Shown here one piece after another: positions 1 to 8,383 of a stretch of DNA of 64,000 nucleotides (within the stretch, counting starts at the first letter, position 1; every line of letters starts with the position of its first letter). Source of the stretch: JADJPO01 sp963724535 (GTDB lineage Bacteria; Actinomycetota; Actinomycetes; Actinomycetales; Kineosporiaceae). The notes under the pieces are model-generated. The model saw only the letters and a program-made list of their open reading frames with translations. It was not told the DNA's origin and did not search any database. A program made the position numbers and the translations under genes. Location: assembly GCA_963724535.1 (NCBI GenBank), contig CAVRVD010000016.1, positions 310,001 through 374,000 of the forward strand, in the 5' to 3' direction.

Positions 1-2
1 CC

Positions 3-770
3 CGGGCGATCACCCGAGCCGTCTCAGCAGTGGCCACGTACTCCAACGAGGACCACCCGCTGACCACGGAGAAGCCGGACGTGAGCAGGGCGGCGGTGCT
101 CCTGGTCACCTCCGACCGTGGCCTGGCCGGCGCCTACTCCTCCAACGTGATCAAGGAGGGGGAGCGGCTCGGCGAGCTGCTCCGTGGTGAGGACAAGACG
201 ATCCAGACCTACATCGCCGGGCGCAAGGGCGTGGCCTACTACACCTTCCGGCACCGCGAGATCGCCGGGCAGTGGAGCGGGTTCTCCGACTCGCCGACCT
301 TCGAGTCGGCCAAGCTGATCGCCGACACTCTGATCCAGGCGTTCCTGACCCCGGTCGAGGAGGGGGGTGTCGACGAGATCCACATCGTGTACACCCGGTT
401 CGTCAACATGGTGACCCAGGAGCCCGAAGTCGTCCGCCTGCTCCCCCTCGAGGTGGTCGAGGGCGACGAGCCCCCGGCGCCGGACGACGTGCTCCCGCTG
501 TACGAGTTCGAGCCGTCCGCGGGCGCGGTGCTCGACTCGCTGCTGCCGCGCTACGTCGAGTCCCGGATCTACAACGCCCTGCTCACCTCGGCGGCCAGCG
601 AGCTGGCGGCCCGGCAGCGGGCGATGAAATCGGCGACCGACAACGCCGAGGAGCTCATCAAGCGCTACACCCGGCTGGCCAACACCGCACGCCAGGCGGA
701 GATCACCCAGGAGATCAGCGAGATCGTCGGCGGCGCAGGAGCACTCGCCGATGCCGACGCCCGCAACTAG
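3..770 (+). CDS. atpG: ATP synthase F1 gamma subunit, 5' end missing
   Basis: This is the central stalk subunit of F1Fo ATP synthase; it turns inside the alpha3beta3 head and couples proton flow to ATP synthesis. The frame is open from the first bases of the window, so the gene begins upstream and about 255 C-terminal residues are seen of a usual ~300. The segment VTSDRGLAGAYSSN and the C-terminal helix with MKSATDNAEELI and QAEITQEISEIVGGAGAL are the family's two most conserved parts. The stop is TAG at 768-770 and atpD follows 41 bases later, the normal operon order gamma-beta-epsilon. GTG at 30 is only an internal valine, not a start. Confidence 0.97.
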   Translation, partial: RAITRAVSAVATYSNEDHPLTTEKPDVSRAAVLLVTSDRGLAGAYSSNVIKEGERLGELLRGEDKTIQTYIAGRKGVAYYTFRHREIAGQWSGFSDSPTFESAKLIADTLIQAFLTPVEEGGVDEIHIVYTRFVNMVTQEPEVVRLLPLEVVEGDEPPAPDDVLPLYEFEPSAGAVLDSLLPRYVESRIYNALLTSAASELAARQRAMKSATDNAEELIKRYTRLANTARQAEITQEISEIVGGAGALADADARN

Positions 771-811
771 CCAGTTGTGACCCGAACCCGGAAGCGATGC
801 GTGAGAGAGAC

Positions 812-2272
812 ATGACAGCCACTGCCGTTGAGTCGTCGACCCAGAGCGAAGCGGCCGGAGTCGGCCGGGTGTCCCGGGTGATCGGCCCTGTCGTCGACAT
901 CGAGTTCCCGAGCGATGCCATGCCGGAGATCTACAACGCGCTCAAGGTGGAGGTGGCCATTGGCGATACGAGCCGCACCCTGACCCTCGAGGTCGCCCAG
1001 CACATCGGCGACAACATGGTGCGCGCGATCTCGATGCAGCCGACGGACGGGATGGTCCGGGGGTCGGCGGTGGCCGACTCCGGCGGACCGATCACCGTCC
1101 CCGTGGGCGACGTGACCAAGGGCCATGTGTTCAACACCATCGGTGAATGCCTCAACCTCAAGCCGGGTGAGCAGCTCGAGGTGAAGGAGCGCTGGGGCAT
1201 TCACCGCAAGTCCCCGGCGTTCGACCAGCTCGAGTCGAAGACCGAGATGTTCACCACCGGCATCAAGGTGATCGATCTGCTGACCCCGTACGTCCTGGGC
1301 GGCAAGATCGGTCTGTTCGGCGGCGCCGGTGTCGGCAAGACGGTGCTGATCCAGGAGATGATCTACCGGGTCGCCGAGAACTTCGGTGGTGTGTCGGTGT
1401 TCGCCGGGGTCGGCGAGCGCACCCGCGAGGGCAACGACCTGATCGCGGAGATGACCGAGACCGGGGTCATCGAGAAGACCGCGCTGGTCTTCGGCCAGAT
1501 GGACGAGCCGCCCGGCACCCGACTACGGGTGGCGCTCTCGGCGCTGACCATGGCCGAGTACTTCCGCGACGTGCAGAAGCAGGATGTGCTGCTGTTCATC
1601 GACAACATCTTCCGATTCACCCAGGCCGGCTCGGAGGTCTCGACGCTGCTCGGCCGGATGCCGTCGGCGGTGGGCTACCAGCCGACCCTGGCGGACGAGA
1701 TGGGCGTGCTCCAGGAGCGGATCACCTCCACCCGTGGGCACTCGATCACCTCGATGCAGGCCGTGTACGTGCCCGCCGACGACTACACCGACCCGGCTCC
1801 GGCCACCACATTCGCGCACCTGGACGCCACCACAGAGCTGAGCCGGACGGTCGCCTCGCTGGGTATCTACCCCGCTGTGGACCCGCTGACCTCGACCAGC
1901 CGGATCCTGGACCCGCGCTACATCTCCGAGGCCCACTACGGAACTGCGGTGCGGGTCAAGCAGATCCTCCAGCGGAACAAGGAGCTCCAGGACATCATCG
2001 CCATCCTCGGGGTCGAGGAGCTGTCCGAGGAGGACCGGATCATCGTCAACCGGGCCCGCCGGATCGAACGGTTCCTGTCCCAGAACACCTTCGTCGCCAA
2101 GACCTTCACCGGCCTGGACGGGTCCTTCGTGCCGCTCGAGGACACGATCGAGGCGTTCACCAAGATCGCGGACGGGGACTTCGACGACGTGCCGGAGCAG
2201 GCGTTCTTCATGTGCGGCGGTCTGGACGACGTGGAGCGTAGGGCGGCCGAGATCAAGAAGCAGACGGGCTGA
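812..2272 (+). CDS. atpD: ATP synthase F1 beta subunit
   Basis: This is the catalytic beta subunit of F1 ATP synthase (486 aa), located at the cytoplasmic face of the membrane. The nucleotide-binding P-loop GGAGVGKT lies near residue 170, followed by GVGERTREGND with the catalytic glutamate, the Walker B strand LLFIDNIFRFTQAG, and a C-terminal ELSEED stretch matching the DELSEED lever. I chose ATG 812 because MTATAVES... is a typical actinobacterial N-terminus and a GAGAGAGA stretch precedes it. ATG 797 in the same frame is an alternative adding five residues. Length and motifs are fully normal. Confidence 0.97.
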   Translation: MTATAVESSTQSEAAGVGRVSRVIGPVVDIEFPSDAMPEIYNALKVEVAIGDTSRTLTLEVAQHIGDNMVRAISMQPTDGMVRGSAVADSGGPITVPVGDVTKGHVFNTIGECLNLKPGEQLEVKERWGIHRKSPAFDQLESKTEMFTTGIKVIDLLTPYVLGGKIGLFGGAGVGKTVLIQEMIYRVAENFGGVSVFAGVGERTREGNDLIAEMTETGVIEKTALVFGQMDEPPGTRLRVALSALTMAEYFRDVQKQDVLLFIDNIFRFTQAGSEVSTLLGRMPSAVGYQPTLADEMGVLQERITSTRGHSITSMQAVYVPADDYTDPAPATTFAHLDATTELSRTVASLGIYPAVDPLTSTSRILDPRYISEAHYGTAVRVKQILQRNKELQDIIAILGVEELSEEDRIIVNRARRIERFLSQNTFVAKTFTGLDGSFVPLEDTIEAFTKIADGDFDDVPEQAFFMCGGLDDVERRAAEIKKQTG

Positions 2273-2357
2273 GGCCGGGGATCATCTCGGTCGCTATCCT
2301 TGGTCATGGGCAGCACATGCTGTCTGCTCGCGGCCCCATCGCAGCGGGAGGTACTCC

Positions 2358-2633
2358 GTGCTACTGCAGGTCGAGCTGGTCTCGGCCGACCAGAAGGTTT
2401 GGTCGGGCGAGGCCTCGATGGTTGTCGCGCGGACGGTCGACGGCGACCTCGGCGTGCTGCCCGGGCACACCCCGGTGCTGGCAGTACTCGCCCCCTCCGA
2501 CATCACGATCCGGCCCAATGAGGGCGGTGAGCTGATCGCTCACTGCGACGGCGGCTTCCTGTCCGTTGAGCACGACCGGGTCATGATCGTCTCGGACAGC
2601 GCGACACTGGGCGCCAAAGGCGCCGACGGCTAG
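2358..2633 (+). CDS. atpC: ATP synthase F1 epsilon subunit, short form
   Basis: Epsilon sits at the foot of the gamma stalk and in many bacteria inhibits ATP hydrolysis. A strong GGAGG at 2347-2351 is six bases from the GTG start. The 91 residues show the beta-sandwich N-terminal domain, including DGDLGVLPGHTPVLAVL. The protein ends just after this domain, at GAKGADG. The two-helix C-terminal domain, which makes most epsilon subunits 120-140 aa and carries the inhibitory function, is absent. The stop is TAG at 2631-2633 and the next gene starts three bases later, so I see no sign of a lost 3' part downstream. Confidence 0.95.
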   Translation: MLLQVELVSADQKVWSGEASMVVARTVDGDLGVLPGHTPVLAVLAPSDITIRPNEGGELIAHCDGGFLSVEHDRVMIVSDSATLGAKGADG

Positions 2634-2636
2634 GGC

Positions 2637-3083
2637 GTGAGCGGCATGGACCTGCTTGTCCTTCCTGCCGCTGTGCTTGGCGTACTCGCCGCCGCCGTCC
2701 TCGCCGCACTGCTGTTCCTGCTCGTCCGCCGCACGATGCTCAGTCGCGGTGTGGGCGCCTTCGAATGCTCGTTGCGCCGTCGCCTCGACGGCGGGAGATG
2801 GATGGCGGGCATCGCCCGCTACGCCGACGACCGTCTCGACTGGTTCCGCCTCGTGGATCTGTCCTGGCGACCACACCGGTCACTGACCCGGGCCCAGCTC
2901 ACGATCGTCGATCGGCGCCGTCCGGCCGGTGGGGACGAGACGGTGCTGTCCCCGGACTGGGTCCTGGTCCGCTGCCGGCACGACCAGACCACGCTCGATC
3001 TCGGGATGAGCGAGCTGGCCTACACCGGACTGGCCACCTGGCTGCAGTCTGCTCCCCCCGGCGAGCACCCCGTACTCAACTGA
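2637..3083 (+). CDS. DUF2550 family membrane-anchored protein
   Basis: This is a 148-aa protein of the DUF2550 family, which in actinobacteria typically lies directly after atpC; its role is unknown. Residues about 6-30 form one hydrophobic membrane segment (LAAAVLAALLFLLV) followed by RR, so most of the protein should face the cytoplasm. The rest contains the family-like stretches FECSLRRR and WFRLVDLSWRP. The GTG start is three bases after the atpC stop, suggesting translational coupling; ATG 2646 is an alternative. A perfect 14-bp tandem repeat (3074-3101) spans its stop codon. Confidence 0.85.
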   Translation: MSGMDLLVLPAAVLGVLAAAVLAALLFLLVRRTMLSRGVGAFECSLRRRLDGGRWMAGIARYADDRLDWFRLVDLSWRPHRSLTRAQLTIVDRRRPAGGDETVLSPDWVLVRCRHDQTTLDLGMSELAYTGLATWLQSAPPGEHPVLN

Positions 3084-3101
3084 CTGCACTCAACTGACTG
3101 C
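3074..3101. repeat. 14-bp perfect tandem duplication at the DUF2550 stop codon
   Basis: The unit ACTCAACTGACTGC occurs twice without interruption (3074-3087 and 3088-3101). The first copy contains the TGA stop of the DUF2550 gene, so the duplication did not alter the protein. It lies in the short gap between two convergent genes. Confidence 0.9.
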
Positions 3102-3121
3102 TTCGCGGCGGGCGCCTCGGC

Positions 3122-3742
3122 CTAGTCGTGGTCGGAGTCCGGGGAGGTGCCGTTGCGGCCCCCGCCGGGCTGCCAGAGGACGTCGCCGTCGCCCTGTCCC
3201 AGGTTGGCGTACCGGCACAGGATGAACAGCAGGTCGGAGAGCCGGTTGAGGTACTTGGCGGTCAGCACGCTCACCCCACCGTCGTCCTGGCTGCCGTGCA
3301 CCTCGATGGCTGCCCACACGGACCGTTCCGCGCGCCGAGCGACCGTTCGGGCCACGTGCAGGCGGGCTGCGGCCAGTGAGCCGCCGGGCAGGATGAACGA
3401 GCGCAGCGGCTTCAGGTCGTCGTTGAACCGGTCGCAGGCCGCCTCCAGCTCAGTGACGTAGTTCTCCGTGATCCGCAGCGGCGAGTACTCGACGCGGGCC
3501 CCCAGCGGCAGGCACAGGTCGGCCCCGACGTCGAACAGGTCGTTCTGGACCCGGGCCAGCAGCGCGGCGACCTCGCCGGGCAGCCCGCCGTGGGCCAGAG
3601 CGGTCCCGATCATGCTGTTGGTCTCGTCCACGTCGGCGTAGGCGACCAGGCGCGGGTCGGTCTTCTTCGTGCGGCTGCCGTCGCCGAGGGACGTCGTGCC
3701 ATCGTCTCCGGTCTTGGTGTAGATACGCGTCAGGTTCACCAT
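3122..3742 (-). CDS. pduO: PduO-type cob(I)alamin adenosyltransferase
   Basis: The enzyme transfers the adenosyl group of ATP to cob(I)alamin, making the coenzyme B12 needed by acyl-CoA mutases. The 206-aa protein has the family N-terminus RIYTKTGDDGTTSL (ATP-binding), then DETNSMIG, and the C-terminal RRAERSVWA and LNRLSDLLFILCR helices. Start ATG 3742 is chosen because MVNLTRIYTKTG is the usual N-terminus. A TAGGGT -10 box lies seven bases upstream of it, fitting a leaderless transcript, and its AGGGTGG could also act as a ribosome site. Its B12-dependent client ecm lies two genes away on the other strand. Confidence 0.93.
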   Translation of the reverse strand: MVNLTRIYTKTGDDGTTSLGDGSRTKKTDPRLVAYADVDETNSMIGTALAHGGLPGEVAALLARVQNDLFDVGADLCLPLGARVEYSPLRITENYVTELEAACDRFNDDLKPLRSFILPGGSLAAARLHVARTVARRAERSVWAAIEVHGSQDDGGVSVLTAKYLNRLSDLLFILCRYANLGQGDGDVLWQPGGGRNGTSPDSDHD

Positions 3743-3749
3743 GACGACC

Positions 3750-3755
3750 ACCCTA
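3750..3755 (-). promoter_or_regulatory. -10 box for a leaderless adenosyltransferase transcript
   Basis: On the minus strand TAGGGT fits the actinobacterial TANNNT -10 pattern and ends seven bases before ATG 3742. Transcription would then begin at or next to the start codon. Confidence 0.45.
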
Positions 3756-3769
3756 CGGGCGCGAGCGTC

Positions 3770-4129
3770 CTAGGGGTCGGCGAGCAGCACCAGGGCCCTG
3801 CCCTCGTCCTCGCGGAACACCATCACCGTCGGACCCTCGGTGGTCGGGGCAAGCGTGGCCCGCAACCCGGCGTCGAGGAGGCGTCGGCGGATCATCTCCG
3901 CCTCGACCACCGTGGCCGGGGCGGCGACCTGCACCAGCAGGCCGTACTCGTCGGGGGACCCGGTCTGCGCCCGTCGCTCGACCAGGGAGTGCCCGTGACT
4001 GAACGTCCACCGCAGCAGCAGGATCAGCACGCCCAGCGCCAGCAGGGCCACCACCGGCCCGAACATGAACGAGATGCTGGTGCGGTAGGTCACCCGCCCA
4101 GTGTGCGCCTCGACCCCTGCGCTCACCAT
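3770..4129 (-). CDS. small single-span membrane protein with DUF2007-like C-terminal domain
   Basis: I do not recognise a named function. The 119-aa product has a hydrophobic segment at about residues 20-41 (FMFGPVVALLALGVLILLL) preceded by few charges and followed by RWTF and charged residues. The C-terminal ~55 residues (LLVQVAAPATVVEAEMIRRRLLDAGLRATL...) look like a small alpha/beta fold similar to DUF2007 signal-transducing proteins, where substrate 'layers' are read from adjacent positions. It is 27 bases upstream of the adenosyltransferase on the same strand, so the two may be co-transcribed. ATG 4129 is the likely start; a GTG at codon 13 is possible. Confidence 0.7.
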   Translation of the reverse strand: MVSAGVEAHTGRVTYRTSISFMFGPVVALLALGVLILLLRWTFSHGHSLVERRAQTGSPDEYGLLVQVAAPATVVEAEMIRRRLLDAGLRATLAPTTEGPTVMVFREDEGRALVLLADP

Positions 4130-4204
4130 CCCGTGCGGCAGCGGCGGTCCCAGGGGTGAGGCTAGTCACCGGAGAGGGGGTGCCGACGGCGCCCGCCGCA
4201 AAGT

Positions 4205-4210
4205 TATGGT
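4205..4210 (+). promoter_or_regulatory. -10 box for a leaderless ecm transcript
   Basis: TATGGT matches TANNNT and is followed by exactly six bases before ATG 4217. No purine-rich ribosome site lies in that space, so a leaderless mRNA is the simplest reading. Confidence 0.5.
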
Positions 4211-4216
4211 CCGGAC

Positions 4217-6280
4217 ATGGCCAACCGTGACCGTCCATGGGTGATAAGGACCTACGCCGGGCACTCCAGTGCGGCCGAGTCGAACGCGCTGTACCGGCGC
4301 AACCTGGCCAAGGGCCAGACCGGGCTGAGCGTGGCCTTCGACCTGCCGACCCAGACCGGCTACGACCCCGACCACGTCCTGGCCCGCGGCGAGGTGGGCA
4401 AGGTCGGGGTGCCGATCAGTCACGTCGGTGACCTGGGCGCGCTGTTCGAGGGCATCCCGGTGACCGAGATGAACACCTCGATGACCATCAACGCCCCGGC
4501 GATGTGGCTGCTGGCGCTCTATCAGGTCGTGGCCCTCGAGCAGGCCGGGGTGGACGATCCCGAGGGCGCCGACGCCGCCGCGGTGCTGGCCCAGCTCGGC
4601 GGCACCACCCAGAACGACATCATCAAGGAGTACCTGTCTCGGGGTACCTACGTCTTCCCCCCCGGGCCGAGCCTGCGCCTGACCACCGACACCATCGCCT
4701 ACACGGTCACCACGATGCCGAAGTGGAACCCGACCAACATCTGTAGCTACCACCTGCAGGAGGCCGGGGCCACCCCGGTGCAGGAGGTCGCCTTCGCGCT
4801 GTCCACGGCGATCGCCGTCCTGGACGCGGTGCGCGACTCCGGCCAGGTGCCGGCCGAGCGGTTCGGCGAGGTCGTCGGCCGGATCTCCTTCTTCGTCAAC
4901 GCCGGGGTGCGCTTCGTCGAGGAGATGTGCAAGATGCGCGCCTTCGTCGAGCTGTGGGACGAGATCACCACGCAGCGCTACGGGGTCACCGATGCCGCCC
5001 AGCGCCGGTTCCGATACGGCGTCCAGGTCAACTCCCTGGGACTGACCGAGGCGCAGCCGGAGAACAACGTCCAGCGGATCGTGCTGGAGATGCTCGGGGT
5101 CACCCTGTCCAAGCGGGCCCGGGCCCGCGCCGTCCAGCTGCCCGCCTGGAACGAGGCGCTCGGCCTGCCCCGGCCCTGGGACCAGCAGTGGTCCTTGAGG
5201 ATCCAGCAGGTGCTGGCCGCCGAGTCCGACCTGCTGGAGTACGAGGACCTGTTCGACGGCTCGCCGGTGGTGCAGGCCAAGACGGCCGAGATCGTCGGCG
5301 GCGCCCGGCAGGAGATGGCCCGGATCGCCGAGTTGGGCGGGGCGGTCGCCGCCGTGGACAGCGGCTACCTCAAGTCGGCTCTGGTCGCCTCGCACGCCGA
5401 GCGGCGCCAGCGCATCGAGTCCGGCGAGGACACCGTGGTCGGCGTGAACGCCTACACCACCACCGAGCCGAACCCGCTGACCGCCGACCTGGACGCCGCG
5501 ATCCAGACCGTCGACCCCGAGGTGGAGGCCAAGGCCGTCGCCGCCATCCAGCAGTGGCGACGTGACCGGGACGCCACCGAGGAGGGCCGGGCCGCCTGGG
5601 CGGCCGCGATCGAGCGGTTGAAGGCGGAGGCCGCGAGCGGGGCCAACCTGATGCGGGCCAGCCTGCAGTGCGCACGGGTCGGGGTGACCACGGGGGAGTG
5701 GGCCGGCGCGCTGCGCGAGGTCTTCGGCGAGTACCGCGCCCCCACCGGGGTCTCCGGCGCGGTCGGGGTCGCCGACCACGGCGCCGACCCGGCGTGGGCC
5801 CGGCTGCGCGAGGACGTCGCCCGCACCGGGGGCGAGCTCTGCGGTCCGGGTGGGCGGCTTCGGCTGCTGATCGGCAAGCCGGGGCTGGACGGTCACTCCA
5901 ACGGTGCCGAGCAGATCGCGGTGCGGGCCCGGGACGCCGGCTTCGAGGTGATCTACTCCGGGATCCGGCTCACCCCCGAGCAGATCGTCGCCTCGGCGGT
6001 CGCCGAGGACGTGCACTGTGTGGGGGTGTCGGTGCTGTCCGGCTCGCACATGGAGCTGGTGCCCTCGGTCCTGGAGGGAATGCGCGAGGCCGGGCTGGAC
6101 GACGTCCCGCTGGTCGTCGGTGGGATCATCCCGGAGGCCGACGGCAAGGCCCTTGTCGCACAGGGTGTTTCCGCCGTGTTCACGCCGAAGGACTTCAGCC
6201 TCAATGAGATCATGGAGCGGATCCTCGGCACGATCCGCAGGGCCCGCGGCCTGGACGCCCTGGAGCCGGCGCCGGCCTGA
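4217..6280 (+). CDS. ecm: (2R)-ethylmalonyl-CoA mutase (MeaA-type)
   Basis: This coenzyme-B12-dependent mutase rearranges ethylmalonyl-CoA to methylsuccinyl-CoA in the ethylmalonyl-CoA pathway. The 687-aa chain has the TIM-barrel catalytic domain at the N-terminus (TYAGHSSAAESNALYRRNL, FDLPTQTGYDPDH, MPKWNPTNICSYHLQEAGA) and the B12 domain at the C-terminus, with D558-x-H560-x-x-G563, SVLSG and VVGGIIP. The sequences FDLPTQTGYDPDH and PKWNPTNICSYH are those of MeaA/Ecm, where methylmalonyl-CoA mutase has FDLATHRGYDSDH-like text, and the chain is single and short. Ccr, epimerase, thiolase and MeaB in the same window support this assignment. Confidence 0.93.
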   Translation: MANRDRPWVIRTYAGHSSAAESNALYRRNLAKGQTGLSVAFDLPTQTGYDPDHVLARGEVGKVGVPISHVGDLGALFEGIPVTEMNTSMTINAPAMWLLALYQVVALEQAGVDDPEGADAAAVLAQLGGTTQNDIIKEYLSRGTYVFPPGPSLRLTTDTIAYTVTTMPKWNPTNICSYHLQEAGATPVQEVAFALSTAIAVLDAVRDSGQVPAERFGEVVGRISFFVNAGVRFVEEMCKMRAFVELWDEITTQRYGVTDAAQRRFRYGVQVNSLGLTEAQPENNVQRIVLEMLGVTLSKRARARAVQLPAWNEALGLPRPWDQQWSLRIQQVLAAESDLLEYEDLFDGSPVVQAKTAEIVGGARQEMARIAELGGAVAAVDSGYLKSALVASHAERRQRIESGEDTVVGVNAYTTTEPNPLTADLDAAIQTVDPEVEAKAVAAIQQWRRDRDATEEGRAAWAAAIERLKAEAASGANLMRASLQCARVGVTTGEWAGALREVFGEYRAPTGVSGAVGVADHGADPAWARLREDVARTGGELCGPGGRLRLLIGKPGLDGHSNGAEQIAVRARDAGFEVIYSGIRLTPEQIVASAVAEDVHCVGVSVLSGSHMELVPSVLEGMREAGLDDVPLVVGGIIPEADGKALVAQGVSAVFTPKDFSLNEIMERILGTIRRARGLDALEPAPA

Positions 6281-6304
6281 CCGTCGGGTTTCACCGGCTC
6301 GGAC

Positions 6305-7093
6305 TCACCAGCCCGGGTGGCCCCCGCCGATCAGCGCGCTGGCCAGCTGGTCGGTGAGCATCCGGGCCGCCAGGACGACACGCTCGGCGGCGTCCGGGCC
6401 GGCCTCGTCGGCCCAGGCGGCCAGCTCGCGGCGCATCGGACCGCGCACCGAGGCCACGTGCAGGCAGTGCCGTAGGTAGCGCTGCGGCAGGTCGGTGCGG
6501 GCCGAGGTGGCGGACAGGTGCTCGACGTCGGCGGCGAGCACGGCCACCTCCTGGGCCAGGGTGACCACCACGTACGCGGCGCCGGCCACGTAGGCGGCGT
6601 CAACGTCCTCGCGAGCCGCCTCGGCCCCGCCGAGCGCGTTCACCGCACCGATCGACGTACTCATCGTCGTGCTCATCGTGGCCGCATGCCGTCCCCGCCC
6701 CGGGTGCGGTCCGCCCGCCGACAGTGCCACGTCCCGCAGATCCGCCTCGACCCAGCCCGCCACGTCCAGGCCCGAGGCGGGCAGCGCCGAGAACGGCCAC
6801 ACTGCCTCCGCCTGCTCCACCGAGGGCATCGGCACCGCGGTCCAGGCGGTGCTCATCCGGCGCAGCCAGGCGAGGTACCGGGCCACCGAGGTGACCGCAT
6901 CGGGGTCGCCGAGGCGCTCCGCGGCGGTGTATCGGGAGATCCAGGTCTGGCTGTCCAGCTCGGTCAGGAAGGCCATCCGGCGGGCGTAGTCGTGCACGCT
7001 GCCGGCGCGGCGGGGGTCCTCGCGCAGACTGACCGGGGTCGGGGTGGGAGCGGCGGCGCTGCCGCGCCCGGGCGGGGTCGGGATGGGCCTCAT
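6305..7093 (-). CDS. hypothetical protein, helical
   Basis: I do not recognise the 262-aa product. It starts with a Pro/Thr-rich stretch (residues 1-22) followed by a largely alpha-helical region rich in Ala, Leu, Arg and Asp. An apparent low-complexity insert near residues 130-150 is rich in His, Thr, Met and Ser. There is no signal peptide, no clear membrane segment and no metal-binding motif. Codon use matches its neighbours, so it is likely a real gene. It lies 64 bases downstream of the PatB-type aminotransferase on the same strand, and may be transcribed with it. Confidence 0.6.
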   Translation of the reverse strand: MRPIPTPPGRGSAAAPTPTPVSLREDPRRAGSVHDYARRMAFLTELDSQTWISRYTAAERLGDPDAVTSVARYLAWLRRMSTAWTAVPMPSVEQAEAVWPFSALPASGLDVAGWVEADLRDVALSAGGPHPGRGRHAATMSTTMSTSIGAVNALGGAEAAREDVDAAYVAGAAYVVVTLAQEVAVLAADVEHLSATSARTDLPQRYLRHCLHVASVRGPMRRELAAWADEAGPDAAERVVLAARMLTDQLASALIGGGHPGW

Positions 7094-7157
7094 GAGGGTT
7101 CTGTCGGCCGATCGCCCGGTCGGCCCAACCGCCAGGGGTGAGAATCCACCGAACAGG

Positions 7158-8336
7158 TCAGGCGTCCTCCGACCAGGCGCGGGCCAGCCCGGCCACGATC
7201 CGCTCCAGCCGCTCGGTCGAGGTGGCCAGGTTGACCCGGGCGAAGCCCTCGTAGCCGGGGCCGAACCACCGGCCGGGGTGCACCATCACCCGGCCGTGCT
7301 CCAGCGCCCGCGCGCACGGGTCGGCCAGGCCGGTGCCGCGGGCGTCCACCCAGGCCAGGTACGTGGCCTGCATCGGCGTCCAGCGAACCTGGGGCAGCTG
7401 CTCGGCGAGCAGCGCGTCGAACCGGGAGCGCTGGGCGTCCAGGTGGGCCAGCACGCCGTCCAGCCAGACCTCGCCGGCGGTGTAGGCGGCGACCGTGGCG
7501 ACGATCCCCAGCGTCGAGGTGGCGTGGTTGGCGACCAGTGGGACGGCGCGCAGCGCCGCCAGGTCCGCCGCATTGCCCGCGATGACCTGGGCGCACTTGA
7601 GTCCGGGCAGGTTGAACGCCTTGGTCGCCGCGAGCACCGTCGTGACGTGTTCCGCGGTGCCCGCCACGGCGCTGTACGGGATGTGCTTGGCGCCCGGCAG
7701 CACCAGCGGGGCGTGGATCTCGTCGCTGATCACCCGGGCGCCGTGGACCAGGACGACGTCGCGCAGGGCCTCCAGCTCCGCGCGGGTGAAGGCCCGGCCG
7801 AGCGGGTTGTGCGGGGCGGACAGCAGCACGGTCCGGGCACCGGCGGCCAGCGCCGCGCCGATCCCCTCGACGTCCAGCCCCGGTGACGGCCCGCCGTCGC
7901 GGCACGGCACGGTGACCAGCGTCCGTCCGGTGACCGCGGGCACCTCGAGGAACGGTGGGTAGGCCGGCACCGGCACCACCACCGGCGCCGGCTCGCACAG
8001 CGTCTCCAGCACCAGCCGGACCCCGGCCATCACGTCGCCGCAGGAGACCACCCGGTCGGCCTCGACGGCCAGCTCGAAGCGTCGGCCCAGGAACGCCGAG
8101 GTGGCCTCACCCAGGCCAGTGTCCCGGTCCATCGGCGGATAGCCGGTCACCCCCCGGTCCACCGCGTCGTGCAGCGCGGCCCGGACGACCGGGGCCGTCG
8201 CGACGTCCATCTCGGCCACCCAGGCGGGCAGCACGTCGGGTTCGGCGTAGGTCCACTTCACCGACCCGGCCCGGCGCAACGTCGCGTCGTCGAGATCCCA
8301 GTCGGGTGCCTCTGCTGAGCGCCGGTCGGGTTCCAC
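7158..8336 (-). CDS. MalY/PatB-family PLP-dependent aminotransferase / C-S lyase
   Basis: Members of this family are pyridoxal-phosphate enzymes that cleave cystathionine-like C-S bonds or act as aminotransferases. The 392-aa protein shows PAWVAEMDVATAP at the N-terminus, SAPHNPLGRAF, the cofactor-binding DEIHAPLVL, and ATKAFNLPGLKCAQ with the lysine that should bind PLP. RVNLATS near the C-terminus holds the substrate-carboxylate arginine. GTG 8336 (VEPDRRS...) is chosen because it gives the family's normal length. The reading frame stays open further upstream, but there it runs through the neighbouring broken DUF1501 gene. Confidence 0.88.
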   Translation of the reverse strand: MEPDRRSAEAPDWDLDDATLRRAGSVKWTYAEPDVLPAWVAEMDVATAPVVRAALHDAVDRGVTGYPPMDRDTGLGEATSAFLGRRFELAVEADRVVSCGDVMAGVRLVLETLCEPAPVVVPVPAYPPFLEVPAVTGRTLVTVPCRDGGPSPGLDVEGIGAALAAGARTVLLSAPHNPLGRAFTRAELEALRDVVLVHGARVISDEIHAPLVLPGAKHIPYSAVAGTAEHVTTVLAATKAFNLPGLKCAQVIAGNAADLAALRAVPLVANHATSTLGIVATVAAYTAGEVWLDGVLAHLDAQRSRFDALLAEQLPQVRWTPMQATYLAWVDARGTGLADPCARALEHGRVMVHPGRWFGPGYEGFARVNLATSTERLERIVAGLARAWSEDA

Positions 8337-8383
8337 CCGAGGCAGTCTGACAGGACCGGGAGGTGGTCGCGTCCGGGAGCGGC

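Noticed and set aside
4166..6049. A very long open frame antisense to the ethylmalonyl-CoA mutase gene
   Set aside because: It follows the G/C third-position bias of the real gene; its translation is rich in Gly, Leu, Arg and His with no domain. Such antisense frames occur opposite almost every long gene here.
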